From NCBI GenBank assembly GCA_004028765.1, contig SAIX01000139.1, forward strand, positions 1 to 45,757: a stretch of 45,757 nucleotides of DNA. The letters run 5' to 3'. Positions 1 through 7,949 of the stretch are shown piece by piece; within the stretch, counting starts at the first letter, position 1, and each line of letters begins with the position of its first letter. The notes below the pieces were generated by a model, which worked only from the letters and a program-made list of their open reading frames with translations, was not told the DNA's origin and searched no databases. The DNA comes from Chitinophagaceae bacterium (GTDB lineage: Bacteria > Bacteroidota > Bacteroidia > Chitinophagales > Chitinophagaceae). A program made the position numbers and the translations under genes.

Positions 1-609
1 GGGAAACAGGCGATGGCCCAGATGGATTCACTGATCAGGAAAGACAGCCTCAATTTCGGCTTCTGGTTCAGGAAGGCACAATTACAGGAAACGGGGAAAG
101 ATACTGCCGGAGCGCTCAATTCCTATCGGTATGCTATCCGCATTTATCCTTCACCGGATGCGATGCTGGCCGCCGCCAATCTCTTTGCAGAAAAAAAAGA
201 TTCAGCCGCATTGCTGATTTGCAAACAGGTAAATGGTTTCAGGCTGGGGAGAGAATATGAGGCACATACCAATTTTATAACCGGTGTATATTATGCCAGG
301 AAAGGAATGCATGAAAAAGCAGTTGCTGCATTCAACAGTTGTATCGCTGACAATCTTTTTTATACAGAAGCCTATATGGAGAAAGGTTTTCTTTTCTATG
401 ATGCAAAAAAAATAAAAGAGGCCCTTGCTGTTTTTGAAACGCTCACAAAACTCCGCAATACATATCCTGATGGCTGGTATTGGTATGCCAAATGCAAGGA
501 AGGGCTGGGTTTACCACAGGATGCCATCCCTGCCTACCAGAAAGCATTGTTGCTGGATCCGAAATTAACAGAGGCTGAAAAAGCCTTACAAAGACTGGGG
601 GCCAAATAG
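1..609 (+). CDS. TPR-repeat protein, 5'-truncated by the window
   Basis: C-terminal part of a tetratricopeptide-repeat protein. The frame is open from base 1 (four codons precede the first ATG at 13), so the true start is probably outside the window. The visible ~200 residues are helical pairs with TPR spacing: small residues at A/G positions and a final repeat containing WYWYAKCKEGLGLPQDAI and AYQKALLLDPK. TPR proteins act as protein-protein scaffolds; no catalytic domain is seen here, and a signal peptide or lipobox would lie in the missing part. It is followed 47 bases later by rpe on the same strand with no terminator between, so co-transcription is possible. The specific role is not recognisable. 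Confidence 0.75.
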   Translation, partial: GKQAMAQMDSLIRKDSLNFGFWFRKAQLQETGKDTAGALNSYRYAIRIYPSPDAMLAAANLFAEKKDSAALLICKQVNGFRLGREYEAHTNFITGVYYARKGMHEKAVAAFNSCIADNLFYTEAYMEKGFLFYDAKKIKEALAVFETLTKLRNTYPDGWYWYAKCKEGLGLPQDAIPAYQKALLLDPKLTEAEKALQRLGAK

Positions 610-656
610 CAGTTCTTCCATAAAAAAACCGCAATTTCGCAGCACAAAATCACAAC

Positions 657-1304
657 ATGCCCATTGTAGCCCCATCCCTGTTAAGTGCCGATTTCCTGAA
701 CCTGCAGAAAGACTGCGATATGCTGAATGCTAGTGAAGCCGACTGGTTTCATCTTGATGTGATGGACGGAAGTTTTGTACCCAATATCAGTTTTGGTTTT
801 CCTGTGATCGAAAGGGTTTGCAAAGCCACTGAAAAAATTTGTGATGTACACCTGATGATCCTCGAGCCGGGAAGATATGCCGAAGCTTTCCAGAAAGCGG
901 GGGCGGATATCCTGACAGTTCATTATGAAGCCTGCACCCACCTTCACCGCAACCTGCAACAGATCAGGGCACTTGGTATGAAAGCAGGTGTAGCATTGAA
1001 CCCACATACGCCGGTGCAATTACTCGGTGATATTCTCCACGATATCGATCTTGTTTGCATCATGAGTGTGAACCCGGGTTTTGGCGGGCAGCAATTCATC
1101 CCGCATACGATTGATAAGATCAGGGCATTGAAACACATGATACACGACAGGGGCTTGTCTACCTTAATTGAAATCGACGGAGGTGTTACACTTGATAATG
1201 CTGCGGCCATCCTGCATGCAGGTGCCGATGTGCTTGTTGCAGGCAATACCGTTTTCAAATCACCCGACCCTGTTCAAAGCATTGCTGCATTAAAGCGCCT
1301 GTAA
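657..1304 (+). CDS. rpe: Ribulose-phosphate 3-epimerase
   Basis: Interconverts D-ribulose 5-phosphate and D-xylulose 5-phosphate in the cytosolic pentose phosphate pathway. The 215-residue length is normal for this TIM-barrel family. Family motifs are visible in order: SLLSADF at the N terminus, HLDVMDGSFVPN (metal His and catalytic Asp), DVHLM, HYEA, MSVNPGFGGQ (phosphate loop) and EIDGGV (second catalytic Asp) near residue 175. The ATG at 657 leads directly into the conserved beta-1 strand (PIVAPSLLS), which supports this start. Single-gene context; a TPR gene precedes it and phoH follows after a 173-base gap. Assignment is very secure. Confidence 0.97.
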   Translation: MPIVAPSLLSADFLNLQKDCDMLNASEADWFHLDVMDGSFVPNISFGFPVIERVCKATEKICDVHLMILEPGRYAEAFQKAGADILTVHYEACTHLHRNLQQIRALGMKAGVALNPHTPVQLLGDILHDIDLVCIMSVNPGFGGQQFIPHTIDKIRALKHMIHDRGLSTLIEIDGGVTLDNAAAILHAGADVLVAGNTVFKSPDPVQSIAALKRL

Positions 1305-1333
1305 AAATGATGCGGCCCTCACGGTACCGATAC

Positions 1334-1380
1334 TCCATTCTTAACTCTAAATTCTTAATTGTTAATTCCCCTCTATCCAC
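1334..1380. repeat. AT-rich intergenic repeat-like stretch after rpe
   Basis: The gap between rpe and phoH holds short near-repeats of the type ATTCTTAA / TTAATTGTTAATT. It resembles the low-complexity degenerate repeats seen in other gaps of this window (15665-15803, 35660-35730). No coding potential or clear terminator was seen here. Confidence 0.35.
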
Positions 1381-1423
1381 ACCTGTGTATAAGAAATGTT
1401 AGGTTTTGATTCCTATCTCCGGT

Positions 1424-1431
1424 TAAATTTG
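1424..1431 (+). promoter_or_regulatory. Candidate -7 box (TAnnTTTG) for phoH
   Basis: TAAATTTG matches the Bacteroidota primary-sigma -7 consensus exactly and lies 46 bases before the phoH start. A TTTTG at 1404-1408 is a possible -33 element, but its 15-base spacing is shorter than the usual 19-21. The -7 box is seen; the promoter is inferred. Confidence 0.45.
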
Positions 1432-1477
1432 AAAGAGAACAGTCAATTGATTTACTCATCCATTAAATCCTTCCAGA

Positions 1478-2467
1478 TTGACAGAAACCATTATTAACCT
1501 CGATTCCGTTAACCCGATCGAATTTTTCGGGGTGAACAACGGAAAACTTGATTTGCTGAAAAAGAAATTCCCATTACTAAAGATCCTTTCCCGCGGGACG
1601 CAATTAAAACTGAGCGGGGCTCCGGAACAGATTGAAACAGCAAAAGAAAAAATTGATCTCATCATCCAGTACCTCGAACGGAACGGCCACCTGAGCGAAA
1701 ATTATTTTGAACAGATCCTCGGCGGTGACGATGCTGAAACGGTTGACAATTTTGTGGACCGCAACCCCAATGACATCCTTGTATTCGGCCCCAATGGGAA
1801 AACGGTGAGGGCCCGTACACAGAACCAGAAAAAAATGGTGCATGCCGTTGACAGGAACGATATCGTATTCGCCATAGGGCCGGCAGGTACCGGTAAAACC
1901 TATACAGCAGTGGCGCTTGCAGTAAGGGCTTTGAAAAATAAGGTGGTAAAGAAGATTATTCTTACCCGCCCCGCCGTTGAAGCAGGTGAAAGCCTCGGCT
2001 TCCTGCCCGGTGACCTCAAAGAAAAGATCGATCCATACCTGCGGCCATTGTATGATGCGCTTGATGATATGATCCCCGCCGACAAACTGGGATATTACAT
2101 GAGCACGCGCACCATCGAGATCGCACCGCTTGCTTATATGCGCGGCCGTACGCTCGACAATGCGTTTATTATTTTAGATGAGGCGCAGAATACAAACGAT
2201 CTCCAGCTGAAAATGTTTCTTACGCGTATCGGGGCCAATGCAAAAGCCATCATTACCGGCGACCCCACGCAGGTGGATCTCCCGAGAAACATGCGCAGTG
2301 GCCTCGAAAAATCAACACGCATCCTTAAAAACATAGATGGCATCGCCCATATCGATCTGACAGAAGAAGATGTGGTTCGTCACCGCCTTGTAAAAGCCAT
2401 TATCAAGGCATACGATAAGGAGAAAGAAAAAGAAGATGCAGAGCAAGGATATACGCACCGCAAATAA
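1478..2467 (+). CDS. phoH: PhoH-family P-loop ATPase, TTG start
   Basis: Cytoplasmic P-loop NTPase of the PhoH/PhoL family, often linked to RNA metabolism and stress; its biochemical role is incompletely defined. 329 residues. The N-terminal ~110 residues form the KH-like region typical of PhoL (KILSRGTQLKLSG). Walker A GPAGTGKT is at 134-141 and Walker B FIILDEAQ at 230-237. The C-terminal ITGDPTQVDLP is the family arginine/sensor region. No ATG occurs in frame between the upstream stop (1448-1450) and the conserved N terminus, so the TTG at 1478 is the only plausible start. A strong bidirectional terminator follows. Confidence 0.95.
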   Translation: MTETIINLDSVNPIEFFGVNNGKLDLLKKKFPLLKILSRGTQLKLSGAPEQIETAKEKIDLIIQYLERNGHLSENYFEQILGGDDAETVDNFVDRNPNDILVFGPNGKTVRARTQNQKKMVHAVDRNDIVFAIGPAGTGKTYTAVALAVRALKNKVVKKIILTRPAVEAGESLGFLPGDLKEKIDPYLRPLYDALDDMIPADKLGYYMSTRTIEIAPLAYMRGRTLDNAFIILDEAQNTNDLQLKMFLTRIGANAKAIITGDPTQVDLPRNMRSGLEKSTRILKNIDGIAHIDLTEEDVVRHRLVKAIIKAYDKEKEKEDAEQGYTHRK

Positions 2468-2471
2468 TTAT

Positions 2472-2506
2472 AAAAAAGTCCCGGTAATTCTGTCGGGACT
2501 TTTTTT
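2472..2506. terminator. Bidirectional intrinsic terminator between phoH and ribBA
   Basis: AAAAAAGTCCCG at 2472-2483 pairs with CGGGACTTTTTT at 2494-2505 around a 10-base loop. The A-tract/T-tract symmetry lets it end both phoH (+) and the convergent ribBA (-). Confidence 0.85.
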
Positions 2507-2545
2507 ATGCATTTCTGAAAATTACTTCCGTAAAGGATGGCAGCA

Positions 2546-3748
2546 TTATTCTCCGAGGATTTCGTGGCCCAGTTTGTCTCGCTTGGTTTCAAGGTATTTC
2601 CTGTTATGCGTATTGGGGTGCACTTCTATCGGAACGATATCCACGATCTCAATACCATAGCCTTTTAACCCGGCACGTTTACGGGGATTGTTGCTCATGA
2701 GTTTAAGTTTATTGGCGCCAAGATATCGGAGTATCTGCGCACCCACTCCATAATCCCTTTCATCCATTCCAAAACCGAGATGAAGATTGGCTTCAACGGT
2801 ATCCATGCCTTCTTCCTGTAGTTTGTATGCTTTCAGTTTATTGATCAGGCCGATGCCCCGGCCTTCCTGGTTCATATAAAGAATGATGCCCCGGCCCTCA
2901 GCTTCCACCATCTGCATGGCTTTGTGCAATTGCTCGCCGCAATCGCAGCGGAAACTGCCGAGGATATCTCCTGTAAAGCAACTGCTGTGCACACGTGTCA
3001 ATACCGCTTCATCCTGTGCCCAGGTTCCTTTAACCAGGGCCAGGTGCTCGGCACCCGTCGTTTTTTCCTTAAAAGCAATAAGGTTAAAATGACCATAGCG
3101 GGTTGGCATATCCACCCTCACCAGTTCTTCGATCAGCGAATCTGTTCTTAAACGGTAATCGATAAGGTCTTTGATCGATATGATCTTCAGTTGAAACCTC
3201 CCGGCGATATCCAATAACTGCGGCAGCCTTGCCATGGTGCCGTCTTCATTCATCACTTCCACCAAAACCCCGGCAGGTTCAAGGCCCGCCAACCTGGCAA
3301 GGTCAACCGCCGCCTCCGTATGCCCCGTCCTGCGTAAAACCCCACCGTTTTTTGCCCTTAAAGGGAAAATATGCCCGGGACGGCCCAGTTCTTCCGGTGT
3401 TGTGGATGGATTAACCAGCGCCTGGATGGTTTTCGCCCTGTCCTGCGCCGAGATCCCCGTTGTGGTACCCTGGCCGATCAGGTCAACCGAAACCGTAAAA
3501 GCCGTTTCATGCAAAGAAGTATTAGAACTTACCATGGGTTTCAGATCCAGTTGAACACAGCGTTCTTCGGTAAGCGCCGCGCAAATCAGCCCCCGGCCTT
3601 CTTTACTCATAAAATTGATCACTTCGGGGGTAACAAAGCTGGCCGCAATAATGAAATCCCCTTCATTTTCACGGTCTTCATCGTCTACCACAATCACCAT
3701 TTTCCCCTGGCGGATATCTTCAATCGCATTTTCGATCTTGTCTAACAT
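2546..3748 (-). CDS. ribBA: Bifunctional DHBP synthase / GTP cyclohydrolase II
   Basis: Two-domain riboflavin biosynthesis enzyme, 400 residues, the usual length. Residues 1-200 are 3,4-dihydroxy-2-butanone-4-phosphate synthase (ribulose 5-phosphate substrate): [10 protein letters not shown] at 22-31 is the metal/substrate loop and GHTEAAVDL lies near 142. Residues ~205-400 are GTP cyclohydrolase II: zinc cysteines C257, C268 and C270 with the same 11/2 spacing as E. coli RibA, then NQEGRGIGL at 293-301. Both domains keep their key residues, so both activities are expected. It stands alone on the minus strand, convergent with phoH. No FMN riboswitch core was seen upstream. Confidence 0.97.
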   Translation of the reverse strand: MLDKIENAIEDIRQGKMVIVVDDEDRENEGDFIIAASFVTPEVINFMSKEGRGLICAALTEERCVQLDLKPMVSSNTSLHETAFTVSVDLIGQGTTTGISAQDRAKTIQALVNPSTTPEELGRPGHIFPLRAKNGGVLRRTGHTEAAVDLARLAGLEPAGVLVEVMNEDGTMARLPQLLDIAGRFQLKIISIKDLIDYRLRTDSLIEELVRVDMPTRYGHFNLIAFKEKTTGAEHLALVKGTWAQDEAVLTRVHSSCFTGDILGSFRCDCGEQLHKAMQMVEAEGRGIILYMNQEGRGIGLINKLKAYKLQEEGMDTVEANLHLGFGMDERDYGVGAQILRYLGANKLKLMSNNPRKRAGLKGYGIEIVDIVPIEVHPNTHNRKYLETKRDKLGHEILGE

Positions 3749-3764
3749 ATCAGTATTTGTCCGG

Positions 3765-3772
3765 CAAAATTA
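3765..3772 (-). promoter_or_regulatory. Candidate -7 box for ribBA
   Basis: On the minus strand this reads TAATTTTG, an exact TAnnTTTG match, 16 bases before the ribBA ATG. No clear -33 TTTG was found at the expected distance. The rest of the 250-base gap to the TonB receptor gene shows no gene; a 7/8 match (TTTCTTTG) at 3972-3979 may serve the receptor. Confidence 0.5.
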
Positions 3773-3999
3773 CAGCCGGATACCGGTAAAAACGTGGAAT
3801 ATTACTGAATGGGGTTACACATGGGGATTTTTTCCGGATTACGCAAGGAAAACTGTAAAACCGGTGGTTGATTGACACTGCTGGTAAAAATGTATCGGTT
3901 TTGGGCTGCCCCCCCGGATTTGGGGAAATAATTTGTTAATATATAGTGGTTAATGTGAGGCGAATATTTGTTTTCTTTGCACTCGATAAACTTTAAACT

Positions 4000-6900
4000 A
4001 TGCTTAGCAAGAGAATTTTAACTTATGTGCTGGCGGCTATTCTGCTGCCCGTATCATTGCTGGCCCAGAACACCACGAGTAGCATCGGCGGTACCGTAAA
4101 AACCAATACCGGCGAGGCCTTGGTGGGTGCCACTGTAACTGTTACACACGAACCTACCGGTACCGTGTATCGTGTTCAGAGCCGCAATGGCGGACGTTTT
4201 GATGTAAGCAACCTTAACCCCGGGGGTCCTTACAGTGTACAGGTGTCATTTGTGAATTTCGCAAATGAAAAAAGAACCGATATCTACCTTACACTGGGTG
4301 ATTCTTACAAGGTTGACTTCGCACTGACTGCCAAAGCCAGCGATCTCGGTAATGTAGTGGTAACCGGTTTGAAAAAAACCACGGAAGCGTCTGGTAAAGG
4401 CGGTACCGAAACCACGATTGGCCGTGATAAGATGGCCAATATGCCTACTGTAGGCCGTAATATTTACGACTACCTGAAAGCAGTTCCGCAGGCAAGGTTG
4501 ATTGGTGGTAATGAGGGAGCTATCTCTATTGCAGGCCAGAACAACCGTTACAATGCCTTTTATGTAGACGGTGCTATCAACAATGATGTATTTGGTTTGG
4601 CTGCTTCCGGAACCAATGGTGGCCAGGCAAGTATCTCTCCAATTTCTATTGATGCCATCGACCAGTTCCAGGTGGTGATCTCCCCGTATGATGCCGGCCA
4701 GGGCCACTTTGTGGGTGGTGGTATCAATGCCATTACCAAGGGGGGGACCAATAAAACAGAAGGATCTATTTATTATTTCCTGCAGAACCAGGATCTCGCA
4801 GGTAAAACACCTACTGGTCCGAAAGAGCTCGCTACCAAACTCGGCGAGTTCAGCAAAAAAACCTATGGTTTCCGTGTAGGCGGTGCATTTGTAAAAAACA
4901 AACTTTTCTATTTTATCAACGTGGATATTCAGCGTGACCTTCGTCCGCAGCCTTTCGATTTTAATAGCTATGTTGGTAATACGAAAGATTTGACCATTTT
5001 GAATAGCCTGGCAAATACACTTCGTACCACATACGGTTATGAGCCCGGTGGCTTCCTCGATAACCCGGAGAAAGTGACAGCAGACAGGATCACTTCCCGT
5101 ATCGACTGGAATATCAACGACAGGCATAAACTTACGTTGAGCAACCGTTATACGAAAGGACAGCGTTACAATACAAGCAGCAGTTCTACTTCCACCATTA
5201 ACTTTTATAACGACGGATATATCTTCCCTACCCGCACCAATTCAACTTCTGCTGAATTAAAAAGCCTTGTAGGAAGAAGCTCGACCAATAAACTCCTGAT
5301 CACATTTACGGATGTTTCGGATGACCGTGGTCCGCTGGGACAAGACTTTCCCCGCGTGCGTATCACAGATGGTTCCGGCGCAATCGTTTTTGGACCAGAT
5401 AACAGTTCAACGGTTAACCTGCTTACCCAAAAGAACTGGACTGCATTGGAAGAATTTAAATTTACTGCAGGCAACCACGGCTTCAAAGTGGGTGCAGAAT
5501 GGGAATACAGTTCCGTTTTCAATGCATTTATCCAGAACACTTTCGGCAACTACACTTTTGCTAACCTGAATGCGTTCCTGACAAACCAGGCACCAACCGC
5601 ATATTCATATGGTTTTTCTCAATTGGATAAAGGTTTAGGTGATAATACGGCAGCATCCGCCAAATTTAAATATGCATCCGGTGCTTTATTTGTGCAAGAT
5701 GAATTCAGGGCCAATGATAACCTCACCCTGAATTTTGGTTTAAGGGCTGATTATTCAAAATACTTAACCGGTGTATACGGTGACGTATATGCAAATACTG
5801 TTGCTATTCCTAAGTTCTCACAGTATTGGGATTTGAAAGGTGCCCAGTCTGGCGCACGCCCGAAAGCACCTATATCATTCTCCCCAAGGGTTGGTTTTGT
5901 ATACAAAATACCTGAAGAGAATATTACAGTCCGCGGCGGATTCGGCATGTTCGTAGGACGTATCCCATTGGTATGGCCTGGTGGTGTTTACAACAACAAT
6001 GGTTTATTCGTAGGCGGTTATACAGCAAATGCTGCACAACTTGCCCTGATCCGTTTCCGTCCTGATCCAAATAACCAGTGGCAACCAAGCGAAGTGGGTG
6101 CGGGTGTTACCAAAGGACCTTTGAACCTGATCTCTGCTGATTTCAAACTTCCAAAGATCTTCAGAACTTCTCTGGCAATCGACAAGAAATTTGAAAACGG
6201 ATGGTCTGGAACTATGGAAGCATATTTCACAAAGAACATCAACGAAATTTATTATACAAATATCAACCTGCTGCCCCCGATCGGAAATGCTGTAGGACCT
6301 GATACACGTTATGTTTACTCAACCACAAATAATGGTAAGATTCCTTTGAATGCAGATGGATCTAACCCTTATGATAACGCGATCCTGGTGAGCAATAACA
6401 ACAGTAATACCGGTTTCTCTTACGGATATTCTGCTACTGTTAGAAAATCCACACGTACCGGTTTTAATTTTGAAGTGAACTACAGTTTTGGTAACTCCTT
6501 TATCACAAATGACGGTACCAGTTCTGTAAACCTTAGCCAGTGGCGCTTTATGGAATCAGTAAACGGACGTAACTATATCGGCCGTTCTATTTCTGATTTC
6601 AGCGGCGGCCACCGCATCTTTGCTTACCTGAGCAAACGCTTTGAGTATGCCAAGAAGTCAATGGCTACCACGATCACGCTTTCTTATACCGGGCAGTCTG
6701 GCACACCCATCAGCTATGTGTACGGTTCTAACAGTATGACCAGAGATGATGGTACTACCGGTGGTAATGACCTGATCTATATCCCAACATCAGGCGACCT
6801 GGCAAATATGACATTCCTGAGCAATACCATTACTGTTAACGGTGTAGCCACTACTTACACTCCCCAGCAACAGAAAGATGCTTTGGAAGCTTATATCTCC

Positions 6901-7278
6901 AAAGATCCTTATCTGCGTAACCATCGCGGACAGTATGCTGAAAGAAACGGCGACCGTTTGCCTTTCACAAACATTGTTGACCTGAAAATTGCGCAGGATT
7001 TCAATATCAAGTTTAACGGGCACCGTTACCAGTTCCAGTTAACATACGATGTATTTAACCTCGGTAACATGCTGAACAGGGATTGGGGCCGCCAGTATTT
7101 CCAGAGCAACGACCAGTTCTCGCTGATCAGCTTTGCTGGATATGTGAGCGCTACCAATTTCACACCTCAGTACCGTTTCAACCCAACCATTACCGGTCCG
7201 TTCGGTGTAAGCACCAGCACCAATGCTGCCTATGCTGCCCGTTGGATCAGCCAGGTGGGTATCCGCTTCAATTTCTAA
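4000..7278 (+). CDS. Oar-like TonB-dependent outer-membrane receptor
   Basis: 1092-residue outer-membrane transporter. Residues 1-22 are a signal peptide ending LLAQ. Residues ~25-115 form a carboxypeptidase-regulatory-like beta-sandwich (IGGTVKTNTGEALVGATVTV). A plug domain follows, with DYLKAVPQ, YNAFYVDGAINND and GGGINAITKGGTN. The rest is a long beta-barrel ending in an aromatic F-x-F terminus (GIRFNF), the outer-membrane insertion signal. The architecture fits the Oar/CarboxypepD_reg receptor family. No SusD partner is adjacent, so unlike the 23.4 kb SusC it probably works without a surface lipoprotein. The substrate is unknown. Monocistronic: flanked upstream by ribBA (divergent) and downstream by a strong terminator. 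Confidence 0.93.
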   Translation: MLSKRILTYVLAAILLPVSLLAQNTTSSIGGTVKTNTGEALVGATVTVTHEPTGTVYRVQSRNGGRFDVSNLNPGGPYSVQVSFVNFANEKRTDIYLTLGDSYKVDFALTAKASDLGNVVVTGLKKTTEASGKGGTETTIGRDKMANMPTVGRNIYDYLKAVPQARLIGGNEGAISIAGQNNRYNAFYVDGAINNDVFGLAASGTNGGQASISPISIDAIDQFQVVISPYDAGQGHFVGGGINAITKGGTNKTEGSIYYFLQNQDLAGKTPTGPKELATKLGEFSKKTYGFRVGGAFVKNKLFYFINVDIQRDLRPQPFDFNSYVGNTKDLTILNSLANTLRTTYGYEPGGFLDNPEKVTADRITSRIDWNINDRHKLTLSNRYTKGQRYNTSSSSTSTINFYNDGYIFPTRTNSTSAELKSLVGRSSTNKLLITFTDVSDDRGPLGQDFPRVRITDGSGAIVFGPDNSSTVNLLTQKNWTALEEFKFTAGNHGFKVGAEWEYSSVFNAFIQNTFGNYTFANLNAFLTNQAPTAYSYGFSQLDKGLGDNTAASAKFKYASGALFVQDEFRANDNLTLNFGLRADYSKYLTGVYGDVYANTVAIPKFSQYWDLKGAQSGARPKAPISFSPRVGFVYKIPEENITVRGGFGMFVGRIPLVWPGGVYNNNGLFVGGYTANAAQLALIRFRPDPNNQWQPSEVGAGVTKGPLNLISADFKLPKIFRTSLAIDKKFENGWSGTMEAYFTKNINEIYYTNINLLPPIGNAVGPDTRYVYSTTNNGKIPLNADGSNPYDNAILVSNNNSNTGFSYGYSATVRKSTRTGFNFEVNYSFGNSFITNDGTSSVNLSQWRFMESVNGRNYIGRSISDFSGGHRIFAYLSKRFEYAKKSMATTITLSYTGQSGTPISYVYGSNSMTRDDGTTGGNDLIYIPTSGDLANMTFLSNTITVNGVATTYTPQQQKDALEAYISKDPYLRNHRGQYAERNGDRLPFTNIVDLKIAQDFNIKFNGHRYQFQLTYDVFNLGNMLNRDWGRQYFQSNDQFSLISFAGYVSATNFTPQYRFNPTITGPFGVSTSTNAAYAARWISQVGIRFNF

Positions 7279-7303
7279 TAGTACCCGAAACCTTGGTATA
7301 ATA

Positions 7304-7334
7304 AAAAGAGGCTGTCTAAAAGACAGCCTCTTTT
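7304..7334. terminator. Bidirectional intrinsic terminator
   Basis: AAAAGAGGCTGTCT at 7304-7317 pairs perfectly with AGACAGCCTCTTTT at 7321-7334 around an AAA loop. It can serve both the receptor gene (+) and the convergent DsrE-like gene (-). Confidence 0.9.
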
Positions 7335-7357
7335 ATTTTCGTTTAAATACTCTCCTC

Positions 7358-7891
7358 TTAAAACTTTATCAGCGCATACCCTTTCAACTCATAAGTGGTA
7401 AGCGTTGTCATGGCCGATAATGCAGGCAATACTTCGGGGCTGACAGCATCTTTGGATATACCCCTTTTATTGAGCGACTGTCCACATACAAACAGCTTCA
7501 CACCCGCTTCTTTTAGTTCTTTAAATAAAGGGATATTGGGATTATCAGTATTGAATTTCTTTTTATACTCCTCATTATTCACCACATACTGTGCCGCTGG
7601 TCCATGTACCACTACAACCAGCTGTAATTTATTAGCAGGTATGCCACCTAAGGCATGGAGGTTTACCACTGCAGCTGCTTTCTCGAGTGACTCATGTGTT
7701 GTTTCCGGTTTTAAGTTGTCCGTATTCACCTCGATGATCACCTTATAATTCATTTTAGGATCCGGATTTTCCTGCGAAAACGGGACTTCAGTAACGGTAC
7801 CGTATTTTTTGATAACAGGATTTACTTTGGTTTGCGAAAAAGATGCAAGACTGATCAATGCCAGTGAAGCAGTAAAAAATTGTTTTCTCAT
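7358..7891 (-). CDS. Secreted DsrE-like protein
   Basis: 177 residues. Residues 1-20 are a signal peptide (ends SFSQ), so the mature protein is periplasmic or secreted. The body has the alternating beta/alpha pattern of DsrE/DsrF-like folds: YKVIIEVN strand, LQLVVVVHG strand, then VKLFVCGQSL with a single conserved-position cysteine at C136 followed by a helix and a final YALIKF strand. DsrE-family cysteines commonly handle persulfide sulfur; an exported version with one cysteine has no assigned role that I can name. It is downstream of tex on the same strand, but 58 bases intervene, so operon membership is uncertain. Confidence 0.8.
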   Translation of the reverse strand: MRKQFFTASLALISLASFSQTKVNPVIKKYGTVTEVPFSQENPDPKMNYKVIIEVNTDNLKPETTHESLEKAAAVVNLHALGGIPANKLQLVVVVHGPAAQYVVNNEEYKKKFNTDNPNIPLFKELKEAGVKLFVCGQSLNKRGISKDAVSPEVLPALSAMTTLTTYELKGYALIKF

Positions 7892-7949
7892 GGTACTATG
7901 ATTAGAGAAACAATTTACTGGAAATTCACACAGGAAATCTTTCCGGCTA

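Noticed and set aside
3749..3999. FMN or cobalamin riboswitch near ribBA/TonB receptor
   Set aside because: No conserved core sequences were seen on either strand.
4246..5127. 293-residue open frame on the minus strand
   Set aside because: Lies wholly opposite the TonB receptor; composition is that of an antisense shadow, with no domain.
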